64,000 nucleotides of DNA from the IMG/VR virus record IMGVR_UViG_3300025133_000066, positions 1-64,000 of that record, one strand, 5' to 3'. A program made the position numbers and the translations under genes. Below, in pieces: positions 28,209-36,141 of the stretch. Every line of letters begins with the position of its first letter. Position 1 is the first letter of the stretch. The notes beneath the pieces were generated by a model. It was not told where the DNA came from and did no database searches. It saw only the letters and a list, made by a program, of their open reading frames with translations. The DNA is from a virus.

Positions 28209-31200
28209 TCACTGTTCAATAAAGGCATAACCATTTTTCTTGTCAATTACAATTTGCATATCAACACAATCTTTAAGACTGTCCAGATGGGAGATAAGAA
28301 GGACTGTTTTGAAATAAGATCTAATCAAATCCAGGATATCAACAAATCCTTGCATATTTTCTTCATCTAGGGCAGTTCCTGGCTCATCAAGGATGAAGAA
28401 ATCCGACTTTGGAAGAGAAGAAACACTCAACAGAGCCAAGCGAATTGCCATGGCGGCAATTGTTTTCTCGGCTCCAGACCCCATTTCTAGCGGACGAGGT
28501 TCGTGGCGTGGATGTTTGATGAAAATATCAAGTCTTTTACCGTCATCCTCGAAGAAAACCTCAAAATCAACGATATTTGCCAGGATTTTGGCAACCTCAT
28601 CATTGATTACGGGTAATTTGCGCTTAATAACATCATAGGCTATCCCATTTGGGTGCATGCAGCGCAGGTAAAGATCATAAGAAGAGAATTCTTCCTGTAA
28701 ATCAAGGTATTCGTTTCTCTGAGTTATCAGATTATTAACTTTTTGTTCTAAAGATCCGACAGACTTATATATATCCAGAATAGATGATGTACACTTTTCA
28801 TGATTGCTTTGAAAATTTTGTGATTTGATTTTTAAGCCTCTTAACTTTTGTGACAAATTCCCCAGATTTTCAATAATTTCCTTATTTAGTTCATATTCTG
28901 AGACCTTTTCTTCTGATATTTCTATTTCAGACATCAAGTTTTTAATGATACTAACATTTTTCTCTATTTTAAGGTCATAATTTGTTATTTTATTGGACAG
29001 TGCATTCTTTTTATTAACAATTTCATTGTATTTTCCTATATGATCTTCAACTTCATCGGGGTTAATCTCCTCAATATCGTCGTTCAGGTCATCAATTTGC
29101 CCCGAGAGGTTCTCGGCCTCTTTTTCGTTGAGCGGAATGGTTGCTTTAGAAACATATGCATCCTTAATAAATTTACATTTGGGATGTGCGGTACCACAGG
29201 GAATTCCCTGAAGCAACTGAAGCTTGTTTTTATTTCTTTTAAGCTCTTCCTCTTCTACACTCAATGAATTTTCTAAGATTACTAGTTGATTTAATAATTC
29301 ATGAACCCTTTCCTGTTTCTCAAAGAGGGCTTTCTTATCAAATTCTCCCAAAAAAAGAAGAATCTTTCGATATTTCTCCTTATCTGCATCTCTTTCTATA
29401 TAAAACTCACTATTTTGGTCTGAAACGGAGATTAATTGGTTCTTTTTGTCATTTAATTCTTGTTGAACTTTCATAACATCTATAATTTCGGCAGGAATTG
29501 ACTTTATCTTTTCATTTATTTCTCCTATTTCTTTATTACATTGAGAAATGTTGAATTTGATAGTCTCGCAGTGGTGTTTTTTCCTTTCAAGATCGTTGTT
29601 GGCATTCTCAAGCTCTTCTTGTGCAAATAAAATATCGTTATTAAAGTCTCTTCCCTCTGATTTTTTTAGAGCGCCCCTAGTATCGGATGCATCTTCTTTG
29701 GCTAATCGAAATTTATGTTCAAAAAATTCCAAATCAAGAAACTTGGCAAGAATCTCCTTTCTCTTTGTTGAACCTTCTTTAATAAAGGTAAGAGAATCGA
29801 GTTGAGAGGCCATTGATGAATAAAGAAAGTCCTCCAATGTTCCAAAAACCTTTCTAATGTTCTTGTCAGTTTGATTTCTCGTCAAACCATTGAGGCTCTC
29901 CATATCTCCAAGTGCAGGATCATAAACTGTGAATTCTACATTTGTTTTTGCTTCCTGAGTTACAGATCCTTTTAATTTTCTAGTATATTTTTCTGAATTT
30001 CTCTCAATATAATAATCCTTATCTCCGATAGAGATCTTAACTTTACCGGATCCGACTTTTTTATTTTGATTTATAATATTTAGGTTTTTTCTGTCGTTTT
30101 TTGATGTTGAATTGAACACTGTATACAAGATTGAATCAATAATACTCGACTTTCCAGAAAAGTTCTTTCCGAAAATGCCGACGATACCCTCTAGGCTATC
30201 AAAATTAATGCTATTCCCCTCTGCATAATTAAATAAATTGCTCCATTCAATAGATCGAAGCCTCCAATTGATGTTTCGAGAGACCTCTTCGTTCTCCTCG
30301 GCAATCTTATTGTATTTTAAATTTAAATTAATGACCCTTTGCATCAATTCATCGTCAACCTCAAAATCTTTCAAGTATTCTTTAATGAGTTCCTCTTGAA
30401 TTTGAATATTTCTAAGGTCTTCAGTCTCTAAACCATCTGTAATATTCTGGATATCTCCTTTTTCTCCGGTTGCTCGGTTCAAAAAGGTAATGCTCTCTGG
30501 TTTAAACCTTCGTTTTGCCACCTCTGTTGCCTTCCTCATTACATCGAGGGGTAAATTGTTGTTTGAGACCAATCGAAGTCTAGCAGATTGCGGAATATTT
30601 TTGGCTGCACTTCTCGGCATCTTACCTTTTGGTGTCAATTCGATGGTCATGAAGGGTCTTGGGTTCTTAATATTAAAATGTTGGCAAGTAAAGTCTTCCT
30701 TACTTTGAATATCCCATAGTAAAAATCCCTTGTCGTTTGTTTCGCCGTGATTTTGTTGGATTGTGGATCCAGGATAGCGAATTTTACCTTCGGCATCAAG
30801 TCTTTGGTCAGTTTTGTGAATATCTCCCAATAAGCCGTAATCATGTCCTTCAAAAATCTCAATAGGGTGCTCTCCATGAGTCATAACCCAGCCTGTATCA
30901 GTGACAACACCGGAAACGGATCCGTGATAAAGAGCAATATTAATTTTGCTCGGATCCGAAGGTTTAACCCACCCCTCCTCATCAAAAACAGACAAAATAT
31001 TTAGTGTTACATTCGCCGATAGAGGTGTTTCGCCCGATTTCTTAAGCAAATATAGGTTTGGGTGAGCTAAGGCCTCCACGATAGGTGTGAGGGCATCCTG
31101 ACGGCTACTATTGCGCAGATTTCCGTCGTGATTTCCCAGAATGACGTAAGTTGGTGCGATATGAGCGAGATTACTCAAAAAATCAGAGCACATTTCGACA

Positions 31201-31367
31201 AATTCTGGACTAATTTGTGTTTTTGTGTGAGCAATATCACCACAATGAACGATATAATCTGGCTTTTCCCTTCTTAAAATATCATATAGCTCGTTGAAAA
31301 TAATTCTGTATTCATAATGATACTTTAAATTCTTAATATGTGTGTCTGCAATGTGGGCAATTCTCAA
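28209..31367 (-). CDS. Mre11-Rad50 (SbcD-SbcC, gp47-gp46) fusion nuclease
   Basis: A 1052-residue single chain from a TTG start with AGGAG seven bases upstream. Residues 1-220 are an Mre11/SbcD metallophosphoesterase: IADTH (D8, H10), CGD (D44), GNHD (78-81), YHG (H148) and GLLGDIH (178-184). From about 368 a Rad50/SbcC part begins (WRLRSIEWSNLFNY): Walker A GIFGKNFSGKSS (397-408), two long coiled coils, a hook at C724-x6-C731 (PCGTAHPKC), the signature MGSGAEKT, Walker B FFILDEPG (990-997), D-loop ALDEEN and H-loop LLISH. In T4 gp47 and gp46 are separate and act in end resection and recombination-dependent replication. The fusion and the CX6C hook are notable. Confidence 0.93.
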   Translation of the reverse strand: MRIAHIADTHIKNLKYHYEYRIIFNELYDILRREKPDYIVHCGDIAHTKTQISPEFVEMCSDFLSNLAHIAPTYVILGNHDGNLRNSSRQDALTPIVEALAHPNLYLLKKSGETPLSANVTLNILSVFDEEGWVKPSDPSKINIALYHGSVSGVVTDTGWVMTHGEHPIEIFEGHDYGLLGDIHKTDQRLDAEGKIRYPGSTIQQNHGETNDKGFLLWDIQSKEDFTCQHFNIKNPRPFMTIELTPKGKMPRSAAKNIPQSARLRLVSNNNLPLDVMRKATEVAKRRFKPESITFLNRATGEKGDIQNITDGLETEDLRNIQIQEELIKEYLKDFEVDDELMQRVINLNLKYNKIAEENEEVSRNINWRLRSIEWSNLFNYAEGNSINFDSLEGIVGIFGKNFSGKSSIIDSILYTVFNSTSKNDRKNLNIINQNKKVGSGKVKISIGDKDYYIERNSEKYTRKLKGSVTQEAKTNVEFTVYDPALGDMESLNGLTRNQTDKNIRKVFGTLEDFLYSSMASQLDSLTFIKEGSTKRKEILAKFLDLEFFEHKFRLAKEDASDTRGALKKSEGRDFNNDILFAQEELENANNDLERKKHHCETIKFNISQCNKEIGEINEKIKSIPAEIIDVMKVQQELNDKKNQLISVSDQNSEFYIERDADKEKYRKILLFLGEFDKKALFEKQERVHELLNQLVILENSLSVEEEELKRNKNKLQLLQGIPCGTAHPKCKFIKDAYVSKATIPLNEKEAENLSGQIDDLNDDIEEINPDEVEDHIGKYNEIVNKKNALSNKITNYDLKIEKNVSIIKNLMSEIEISEEKVSEYELNKEIIENLGNLSQKLRGLKIKSQNFQSNHEKCTSSILDIYKSVGSLEQKVNNLITQRNEYLDLQEEFSSYDLYLRCMHPNGIAYDVIKRKLPVINDEVAKILANIVDFEVFFEDDGKRLDIFIKHPRHEPRPLEMGSGAEKTIAAMAIRLALLSVSSLPKSDFFILDEPGTALDEENMQGFVDILDLIRSYFKTVLLISHLDSLKDCVDMQIVIDKKNGYAFIEQ

Positions 31368-31376
31368 ACTTCTCTC

Positions 31377-32300
31377 CTATAAATTAGAAATTGCCGAAAC
31401 CAAGGAATCCTCTTCCTTAATAAGCGGTGCATTCTGACTTAAATTCTTAACTTCTTCTTTGGACATATCACCTATGTCCCTCTCGTCATCATATTGTATT
31501 TCACGGATCTCAATTCCGTATTTCAAAAACAATCTTTTGATGTTTTCGGCTTTGTATTTTGCATCTGGGTCTAGTGCCAACAAAATTGGTGTGTCGTTTT
31601 GAACTATTCTTCTGAATATTCTCGATGTTTCTCTAATCGTTGATCCCAAAATAGGAATCGCGTTCTCGGCTTTAATGGCATCGAATGCACCTTCAACAAT
31701 TGTTACCTCCTTATCAAAATCAACGTATAATTCATTGAATATGATATCTCGACTAACTGGGGGATTTAAATATCTTTTGTAGTTGTCGGTAAATGTTCTC
31801 GCAATAAAATAGTTAAGGTCACCGTTTTCGTTAAAAGACGGGATAATAATTCTTCCCCTATACGGACCATCGGAACAAAAGCCCATCTTCCACTTTAAGA
31901 TGTCTTTTTTATCAATTCCGCGATCTTTAAGATATTTTAGGGGTGTCTGGAACCTCTTATTGCCGCACAAACTCTTAAAACTTGGTGGCATTTGTAATAT
32001 CTGTTCAAAATTTTCTTTCTCGTCTTCTTCGAAGAGGTTATCAAACCCATTTAAGTCTGTTTTTTCTCCCGAAAGAGCTTTCCAAGTTTCTCGTTGCTTA
32101 AAAGATCCAAATCGACGTATTAATCGATAGAGACTTCGACCTTTTGCATCACAAATCCAACATTTATAAACTCCGCGCTTAATGTTGACAGAAAATTTTC
32201 TTTTATGATGTTTACAGTAGGGGCATTGAAAAAGATGTTCATCATTTGACTCATAATAAGATCCAAGAATGTCTGATAATAGAGAGATTTTTTCTTTCAT
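31377..32300 (-). CDS. DnaG-type DNA primase (zinc finger plus TOPRIM)
   Basis: A 307-residue primase. A Cys4 zinc site (C26, C29; C47, C50, in CPYCK and CWICD) is followed by a linker and a catalytic region: LKYLKDRGI, GPYRGRIIIPSFNENGDLNY and FIARTF, then TOPRIM with IVEGAFDAIKAEN (E203, D207) and LALDPDAK (D244, D246). It is shorter than host DnaG and lacks a helicase domain, like T4 gp61 type primases. It makes RNA primers for lagging-strand synthesis. Its ATG overlaps the stop of a 46-residue gene (ATGA); the module is led by a sigma70-type promoter. The SbcCD fusion follows nine bases later. Confidence 0.9.
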   Translation of the reverse strand: MKEKISLLSDILGSYYESNDEHLFQCPYCKHHKRKFSVNIKRGVYKCWICDAKGRSLYRLIRRFGSFKQRETWKALSGEKTDLNGFDNLFEEDEKENFEQILQMPPSFKSLCGNKRFQTPLKYLKDRGIDKKDILKWKMGFCSDGPYRGRIIIPSFNENGDLNYFIARTFTDNYKRYLNPPVSRDIIFNELYVDFDKEVTIVEGAFDAIKAENAIPILGSTIRETSRIFRRIVQNDTPILLALDPDAKYKAENIKRLFLKYGIEIREIQYDDERDIGDMSKEEVKNLSQNAPLIKEEDSLVSAISNL

Positions 32301-32437
32301 TCAATTTCAACATTACAGAATGGTAATATACGGCTATATTGGTACATGGTATATTTTTGACCAAGATAAAATCCCCAAACCAAACCGTTTAAGAGTATTA
32401 AACCTATCCAAAAAGCTAAATAACATTTTTTTTTCAT
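32297..32437 (-). CDS. 46-residue membrane peptide
   Basis: A short gene with GGAG eight bases before its ATG. The product starts MKKKCYLAFWIGLILLNGLV, giving one membrane segment, then WGFYLGQKYTMYQYSRILPF and CNVEIE. Its stop overlaps the primase ATG as ATGA, so the two are translationally coupled. It is the first gene after the TTGACT-17-TATAAT promoter. Function unknown; as an early membrane peptide it could target a host envelope or membrane process. Confidence 0.75.
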   Translation of the reverse strand: MKKKCYLAFWIGLILLNGLVWGFYLGQKYTMYQYSRILPFCNVEIE

Positions 32438-32457
32438 AAGATTTCTCCATTACTTAT

Positions 32458-32486
32458 ATTATAATAGATTTAGCATCAAAAGTCAA
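32458..32486 (-). promoter_or_regulatory. Near-consensus sigma70 promoter (early)
   Basis: Minus-strand TTGACT (32481-32486), a 17-base spacer, then TATAAT (32458-32463): five of six and six of six consensus bases with ideal spacing. It lies in the 54-base gap after the 421-residue gene, about 20 bases before the 46-residue gene. It should let the host polymerase transcribe the primase and Mre11-Rad50 genes early, independent of the late genes around them. Confidence 0.85.
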
Positions 32487-32491
32487 GCTTT

Positions 32492-33757
32492 TTATTTATT
32501 TATTTTTGCATCGCGGTTGTCGTCTGCGGCGCCCATGGCGTCAATCATCATGTCTACCACTTCACTTTGGCTTTCTCCGGTAGCATCCTGATATTTTTTG
32601 GCCAGCGCTATCTGGAACTCTTCAAGATTATCAAATCCATTTTCGCTTGTTATGGCTAGGCGCTCTTCAGGGGTGCCGTTTATCATTCCAGTCATTACTC
32701 TTTTTATTGTAGTTTCATAAATATCATGGGCTATTGACCATTCAAGAGGCAACATTTGTGCTCTTAGGTCGGGGTGTGATGCCAAGCCAGAGCCATATCG
32801 TCCTTGCGTCTTATATCCATGTTGGCCAATATCGCCGTGAATATATGCTTCAAGTTGTTCAAGTTCTCTTAAATTGTAAGATGGCCCTGTACACACTCTT
32901 GTTTCCTCCCCTGTTTCCGGGTCTTTCTCTTCCCTACAACCAGTAGGAGCCATTCCCCCTCGGAGCCTCTTTGTGGTGTCCATAAAATAGCCCGGACCTG
33001 CCCCTTCGCGGGATTCGGAATAAAATTGCTCTCGTGGCATCGGATCGGTTCCGCTAATTTTCGCCCTAAAGTCGGCCACAGTCATTTGTGATCCAGGAAG
33101 CAGGAAATCATCAGATAGGGATTTCGCTGGTATATAAGCATATTGGCCGCTTTGTCCTGCGGGTGCCATTTCCCACCCTTCGGCTGGGAGGTCCTCAGGG
33201 GATTTTATGGATTTCTCATTATTATAAAAGCTTTTATAGCGCTGCAATTCGGCTTTTCTTTCTTTTTCGTAAACTTCATTTGCGATGCGGATTTGGTGCA
33301 TCTCATTCATAGCTTTAATCACATATCCGCCGCCTACAGTCGCTGAGGCGACCAGAGCTAGGCCGGCCAGTATTGGCATAATTTTCATTAATTTTCGTTT
33401 TCGCGCCATGGATTTCTCATAGTCTAATATATCTGTGCCCTCTTGTCCAAAAAGCTCTTCAACATCACCATGACGGTCAAAAGGATTCCAACGACCTTCT
33501 TGCATTGAGGCCGATGTTGATCCTTGTGCCAACTTCTTCAATGTAGATATGGCAGATTCAGCGATCTCTTCTGGAGATTTTCCTTCTCCTTGAAGTTTAG
33601 CAAGCATCTCGTGGGCGCGTTCGAGGTCTTCTTTGGTCACTCCAAATTTGTTCACTAGATCTTTTATTTTTTGCGGAGATGGTGGCTCTTCTTCTTCTTC
33701 TTCTTCTTCTTTCATATATTTCTGCCACTTTTCCATCAAAAGGCGCATTTCGGACAT
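32492..33757 (-). CDS. Tagged membrane-anchored protein, unknown function
   Basis: A 421-residue protein starting MSEMRLLMEKWQKYMKEEEE, a variant of the MENWRxF tag, followed by a Glu run coded by eight GAA-type repeats. Residues about 128-150 form one membrane segment (MKIMPILAGLALVASATVGG) after a basic patch (MARKRKLMK). The C-terminal 250 residues are soluble, with a Cys pair (GCREEKDPETGEETRVC) and no known catalytic motif. SD AGGAG about 10 bases upstream. It may be a virion protein ejected with DNA; inference from the tag. Confidence 0.65.
   Translation of the reverse strand: MSEMRLLMEKWQKYMKEEEEEEEEPPSPQKIKDLVNKFGVTKEDLERAHEMLAKLQGEGKSPEEIAESAISTLKKLAQGSTSASMQEGRWNPFDRHGDVEELFGQEGTDILDYEKSMARKRKLMKIMPILAGLALVASATVGGGYVIKAMNEMHQIRIANEVYEKERKAELQRYKSFYNNEKSIKSPEDLPAEGWEMAPAGQSGQYAYIPAKSLSDDFLLPGSQMTVADFRAKISGTDPMPREQFYSESREGAGPGYFMDTTKRLRGGMAPTGCREEKDPETGEETRVCTGPSYNLRELEQLEAYIHGDIGQHGYKTQGRYGSGLASHPDLRAQMLPLEWSIAHDIYETTIKRVMTGMINGTPEERLAITSENGFDNLEEFQIALAKKYQDATGESQSEVVDMMIDAMGAADDNRDAKINK
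33688..33711 (-). repeat. Trinucleotide (GAA)8 tract in tagged gene
   Basis: Eight consecutive CTT units on the plus strand, read as GAA codons (Glu) right after the N-terminal tag of the 421-residue protein. Slippage would change the Glu run without breaking the frame. Confidence 0.8.
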
Positions 33758-33774
33758 TTTTTAGATTCTCCTGT

Positions 33775-33784
33775 AATAAGTAGT
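33775..33784 (-). promoter_or_regulatory. Late-promoter-like element before 421-residue gene
   Basis: Minus-strand ACTACTTATT, one base different from the ACTATTTATT element, 17 bases upstream of the ATG in an 82-base gap and followed by the SD CAGGAG. The rest of the gap contains TTGACA without a matching TATAAT. Confidence 0.4.
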
Positions 33785-33839
33785 GCCATGCGCGAGGAAC
33801 GACGATCGTGCTTTTTTGTCAAGAACTATTTTAGTTTTT

Positions 33840-34427
33840 TTACTCTGGCTCTTCGACAGCATATCCGGTTTTTCCAAATAAGTTTTTATTATTGACAAAC
33901 TTCTTTATCATAATATCAATATCTGGTATGGGGGCATCAGGATTGGTTTTTATTTGTGTTTCGACATCTTTGAACATTTTTTCCATAAATTCTTTTTCTA
34001 AACCATCATCAACTAATTTTTGAAGACCGTCATCGAGATTGAATGCGTCTAAAACTGGATTTGCTTTTGTAACCTCGTCTTCCTCCTGCCCATAAGTTTT
34101 ATAAATCCCCCTTACTCTATTTACGATGTTTTTTGCGGCGACGAGGCCGCCGATGACTGGCACAAATGAGGCCACGATGTCCATTACATCGCTGCCCAAA
34201 TCTTTTGCCAACTGCTTTTGTCTTTCTCGACTAAGTTCGCCAGCTTTTACTGCTTGTGCGATTTTCAGCGCCTGATCCAACTGTCTCCAAGTTAATTTTC
34301 CGGACTTCATTTGTTCTCTTGACTGGCTGGCCTTTTCTTCTTTATCTTGGCTTGCTGCTTCCTCTCTCCATCCTTCATTTATTTCAAAATTTCTCCAATT
34401 TTCCATAATAAGCTTCATTTTAGACAT
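33840..34427 (-). CDS. Tagged protein (MENWRNF N terminus), unknown function
   Basis: A 195-residue protein starting MSKMKLIMENWRNFEINEGW, the second type of N-terminal tag. After a charged segment (REEAASQDKEEKASQSREQM) comes a helical region with a hydrophobic stretch (DIVASFVPVIGGLVAAKNIV, about 92-112) and an amphipathic C-terminal part. I-N-E before G-W is a possible gp21-type cleavage site. The next tagged gene follows after 82 bases. No catalytic motif; role inferred as an internal or ejected virion protein. Confidence 0.65.
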   Translation of the reverse strand: MSKMKLIMENWRNFEINEGWREEAASQDKEEKASQSREQMKSGKLTWRQLDQALKIAQAVKAGELSRERQKQLAKDLGSDVMDIVASFVPVIGGLVAAKNIVNRVRGIYKTYGQEEDEVTKANPVLDAFNLDDGLQKLVDDGLEKEFMEKMFKDVETQIKTNPDAPIPDIDIMIKKFVNNKNLFGKTGYAVEEPE

Positions 34428-34433
34428 TTTAGA

Positions 34434-34946
34434 CTATTTCCCTTGTAATAAATAGTGTCCAGCGCGGGCAACAACAATTGCATCTGCAATATCATAGCAA
34501 TATTTTTGAACATTCCCAAATCTGGTATAAATAATCTCAAATTCTTTACTTTCAATGAAGTGTTCCATAACAACTTCTTTTGCCTTCTTGCCTCGGGCTA
34601 TTTTTATGCCACATTTAGAGCGAGCACTGATCGGACTTATATAGTTCGGTTCCATATCATATATATTATAACACATCCAAGATATAATGCCATTAAATCG
34701 TTGAAGAATTGACATAGTTTTGGCAGTCGAGCCGCCTCTTCGGAAAAACATGAGAGCTTGTTCTATAAAAATGTGTTTTACATCGTACTTTTCTTTAACC
34801 TCTTTTAAAGTTGTTTCTACTTTTCTGGCTTTTTCAAAGAATGAACCAGTCTTGCGTAAATCAACATAGTCTGTATAAATTATTTTGTCATTTTCGAGGA
34901 TACAGACGCCTATAATACTTGTACTTATATCAAGTCCTAAAATCAT
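34434..34946 (-). CDS. RuvC-fold Holliday junction resolvase-like nuclease
   Basis: A 170-residue RNase H-fold nuclease: LGLDISTSIIGV (D6), HIFIEQAL (E62) and YDIADAIVVA (D152, D155) give the acidic active site of RuvC-type resolvases. The middle QRFNGIISWMCYNIY and a Lys-rich segment (IKIARGKKAKE) suit DNA binding. Length close to RuvC (173). It could resolve branched DNA before packaging, replacing T4 gp49, which has a different fold. The ATG overlaps the preceding stop (TAATG), so it is coupled to the fibre-type gene upstream. Confidence 0.85.
   Translation of the reverse strand: MILGLDISTSIIGVCILENDKIIYTDYVDLRKTGSFFEKARKVETTLKEVKEKYDVKHIFIEQALMFFRRGGSTAKTMSILQRFNGIISWMCYNIYDMEPNYISPISARSKCGIKIARGKKAKEVVMEHFIESKEFEIIYTRFGNVQKYCYDIADAIVVARAGHYLLQGK
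34447..34456 (-). promoter_or_regulatory. Late-promoter-like element at end of RuvC-like gene
   Basis: Minus-strand ACTATTTATT inside the last codons of the RuvC-like gene, 19 bases before the ATG of the 195-residue tagged gene and just before AAGGGA. A clean copy, placed to drive the two tagged genes. Confidence 0.45.
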
Positions 34947-36115
34947 TAAATATCCAATTTGAGTTTAAAGGTAAGATCCCTGTCTTGTGTTTTTTTGACA
35001 GGATTTGCAACCGTTGCGATTCCAATCAAATTTTTATCCTCGTCATATATGCCTACTTTTGATATATAAGTTACTTTTTCAAAAGATCCTGCTGGATCTG
35101 TATAAGAAGAGCTAACTATGTTTTTAATAGAAAGATTAGTGTTTTCTTTATAAATGTCGGATGCAGTTAAAGGTGCCTCAACCTGTCCATATTCAATATA
35201 TGTTGGATTATTGGAGTGATTCATCTCTATTTTATTTGCATGAGCAAACATAGTTAATGTAGGGATACTATTAACACCCTTCATATTAAATGAATAACTA
35301 GAAGATGGAATAATTCCCGATGGAATTCCATCGTTCGCGCCAACTCCAAAGAAAAGCCACGAAGATGTCATAAGATTGGTTCCATCATTCAAATAATTTC
35401 TGGCAATTCCTGTTTCAAGATACCAAGATCCAGTTAAGAGAACAAACCCCTCATTATACAGGGCTACACCAGCTACGGATCCCGATCCGGTGCTTCCTGC
35501 GGGACCAGTTTGAACCATTTCTCCATTTTGCCTCTCATCTTTTAGAGTTCCGATGAGGGTTCCTGAAATATAAAAACTTAATTCTAATCCTCCTTTCTTT
35601 ACTGAGCTTCCATAAAGAATTGATGGAATAGAAATTAGATTAAGCGGCTGTGTTCCCTTGTTCCCAAAAGAAGAGCTATATTGATATTGTCGGCTTAGGC
35701 TTGTATAAAAATTTAAAGTATTTTTAAGGGCGTCCACTTCTGGGCGCGACTGGCCTAGCTGATAAAAATTCCTTTTAATGCTCGATGAAAGAGGATAGCT
35801 ACCGGTTATTGTATCTCCATATAAAAAATCACTATTAAAAGTGGTAGTGGAAATTGTTTTTGTTCCAATGCGACTTCCACCCTTTGTGACAAACGGATAA
35901 ATTAATCCTGTATCGGTCTCGTTTCTGTCGACATTGATCTCGAATAAAGAAACAAACCCTGTTTCCACACACGGAACAGGGGCAGTAAATTGCCCACTTA
36001 TTTGTTTTTGATTATTCCAGTATACATTTGAATCATATATTTCAAATGTTTGCTCTGGATTTGTTTCCAGAACATTATAAAGTATATCTTTGTCCTCAAA
36101 CTTTTTAAATGTCAT
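34946..36115 (-). CDS. Tail fibre/baseplate structural protein
   Basis: A 389-residue beta-rich protein. The middle is Gly/Ser/Thr-rich with many Tyr (RNFYQLGQSRPEVDALKNTL, SGTLIGTLKDERQNGEMVQ). The C-terminal part SNNPTYIEYGQ, then VTYISKVGIYDEDKNLIGIA and ANPVKKTQDRDLTFKLKLDI, is shared with the next protein upstream (36142-37182). No catalytic motif. No clear SD is seen before the ATG, unusual here; an ACTATTTATT element lies only seven bases upstream. Likely part of a fibre or its baseplate attachment. Confidence 0.65.
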   Translation of the reverse strand: MTFKKFEDKDILYNVLETNPEQTFEIYDSNVYWNNQKQISGQFTAPVPCVETGFVSLFEINVDRNETDTGLIYPFVTKGGSRIGTKTISTTTFNSDFLYGDTITGSYPLSSSIKRNFYQLGQSRPEVDALKNTLNFYTSLSRQYQYSSSFGNKGTQPLNLISIPSILYGSSVKKGGLELSFYISGTLIGTLKDERQNGEMVQTGPAGSTGSGSVAGVALYNEGFVLLTGSWYLETGIARNYLNDGTNLMTSSWLFFGVGANDGIPSGIIPSSSYSFNMKGVNSIPTLTMFAHANKIEMNHSNNPTYIEYGQVEAPLTASDIYKENTNLSIKNIVSSSYTDPAGSFEKVTYISKVGIYDEDKNLIGIATVANPVKKTQDRDLTFKLKLDI

Positions 36116-36121
36116 ATCATT

Positions 36122-36131
36122 AATAAATAGT
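36122..36131 (-). promoter_or_regulatory. Late-promoter-like element before fibre-type gene
   Basis: Minus-strand ACTATTTATTAATG in the 26-base gap between two fibre-type genes. It is so close to the next ATG that a transcript from it would be nearly leaderless, so its promoter role here is uncertain. Confidence 0.35.
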
Positions 36132-36141
36132 CAACTGACTA

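Noticed and set aside
33800-33835. TTGACA as a -35 element in the gap before the 421-residue gene
   Set aside because: No TATAAT-like sequence follows at 16-18 bases; the nearby ACTACTTATT element is a better candidate.
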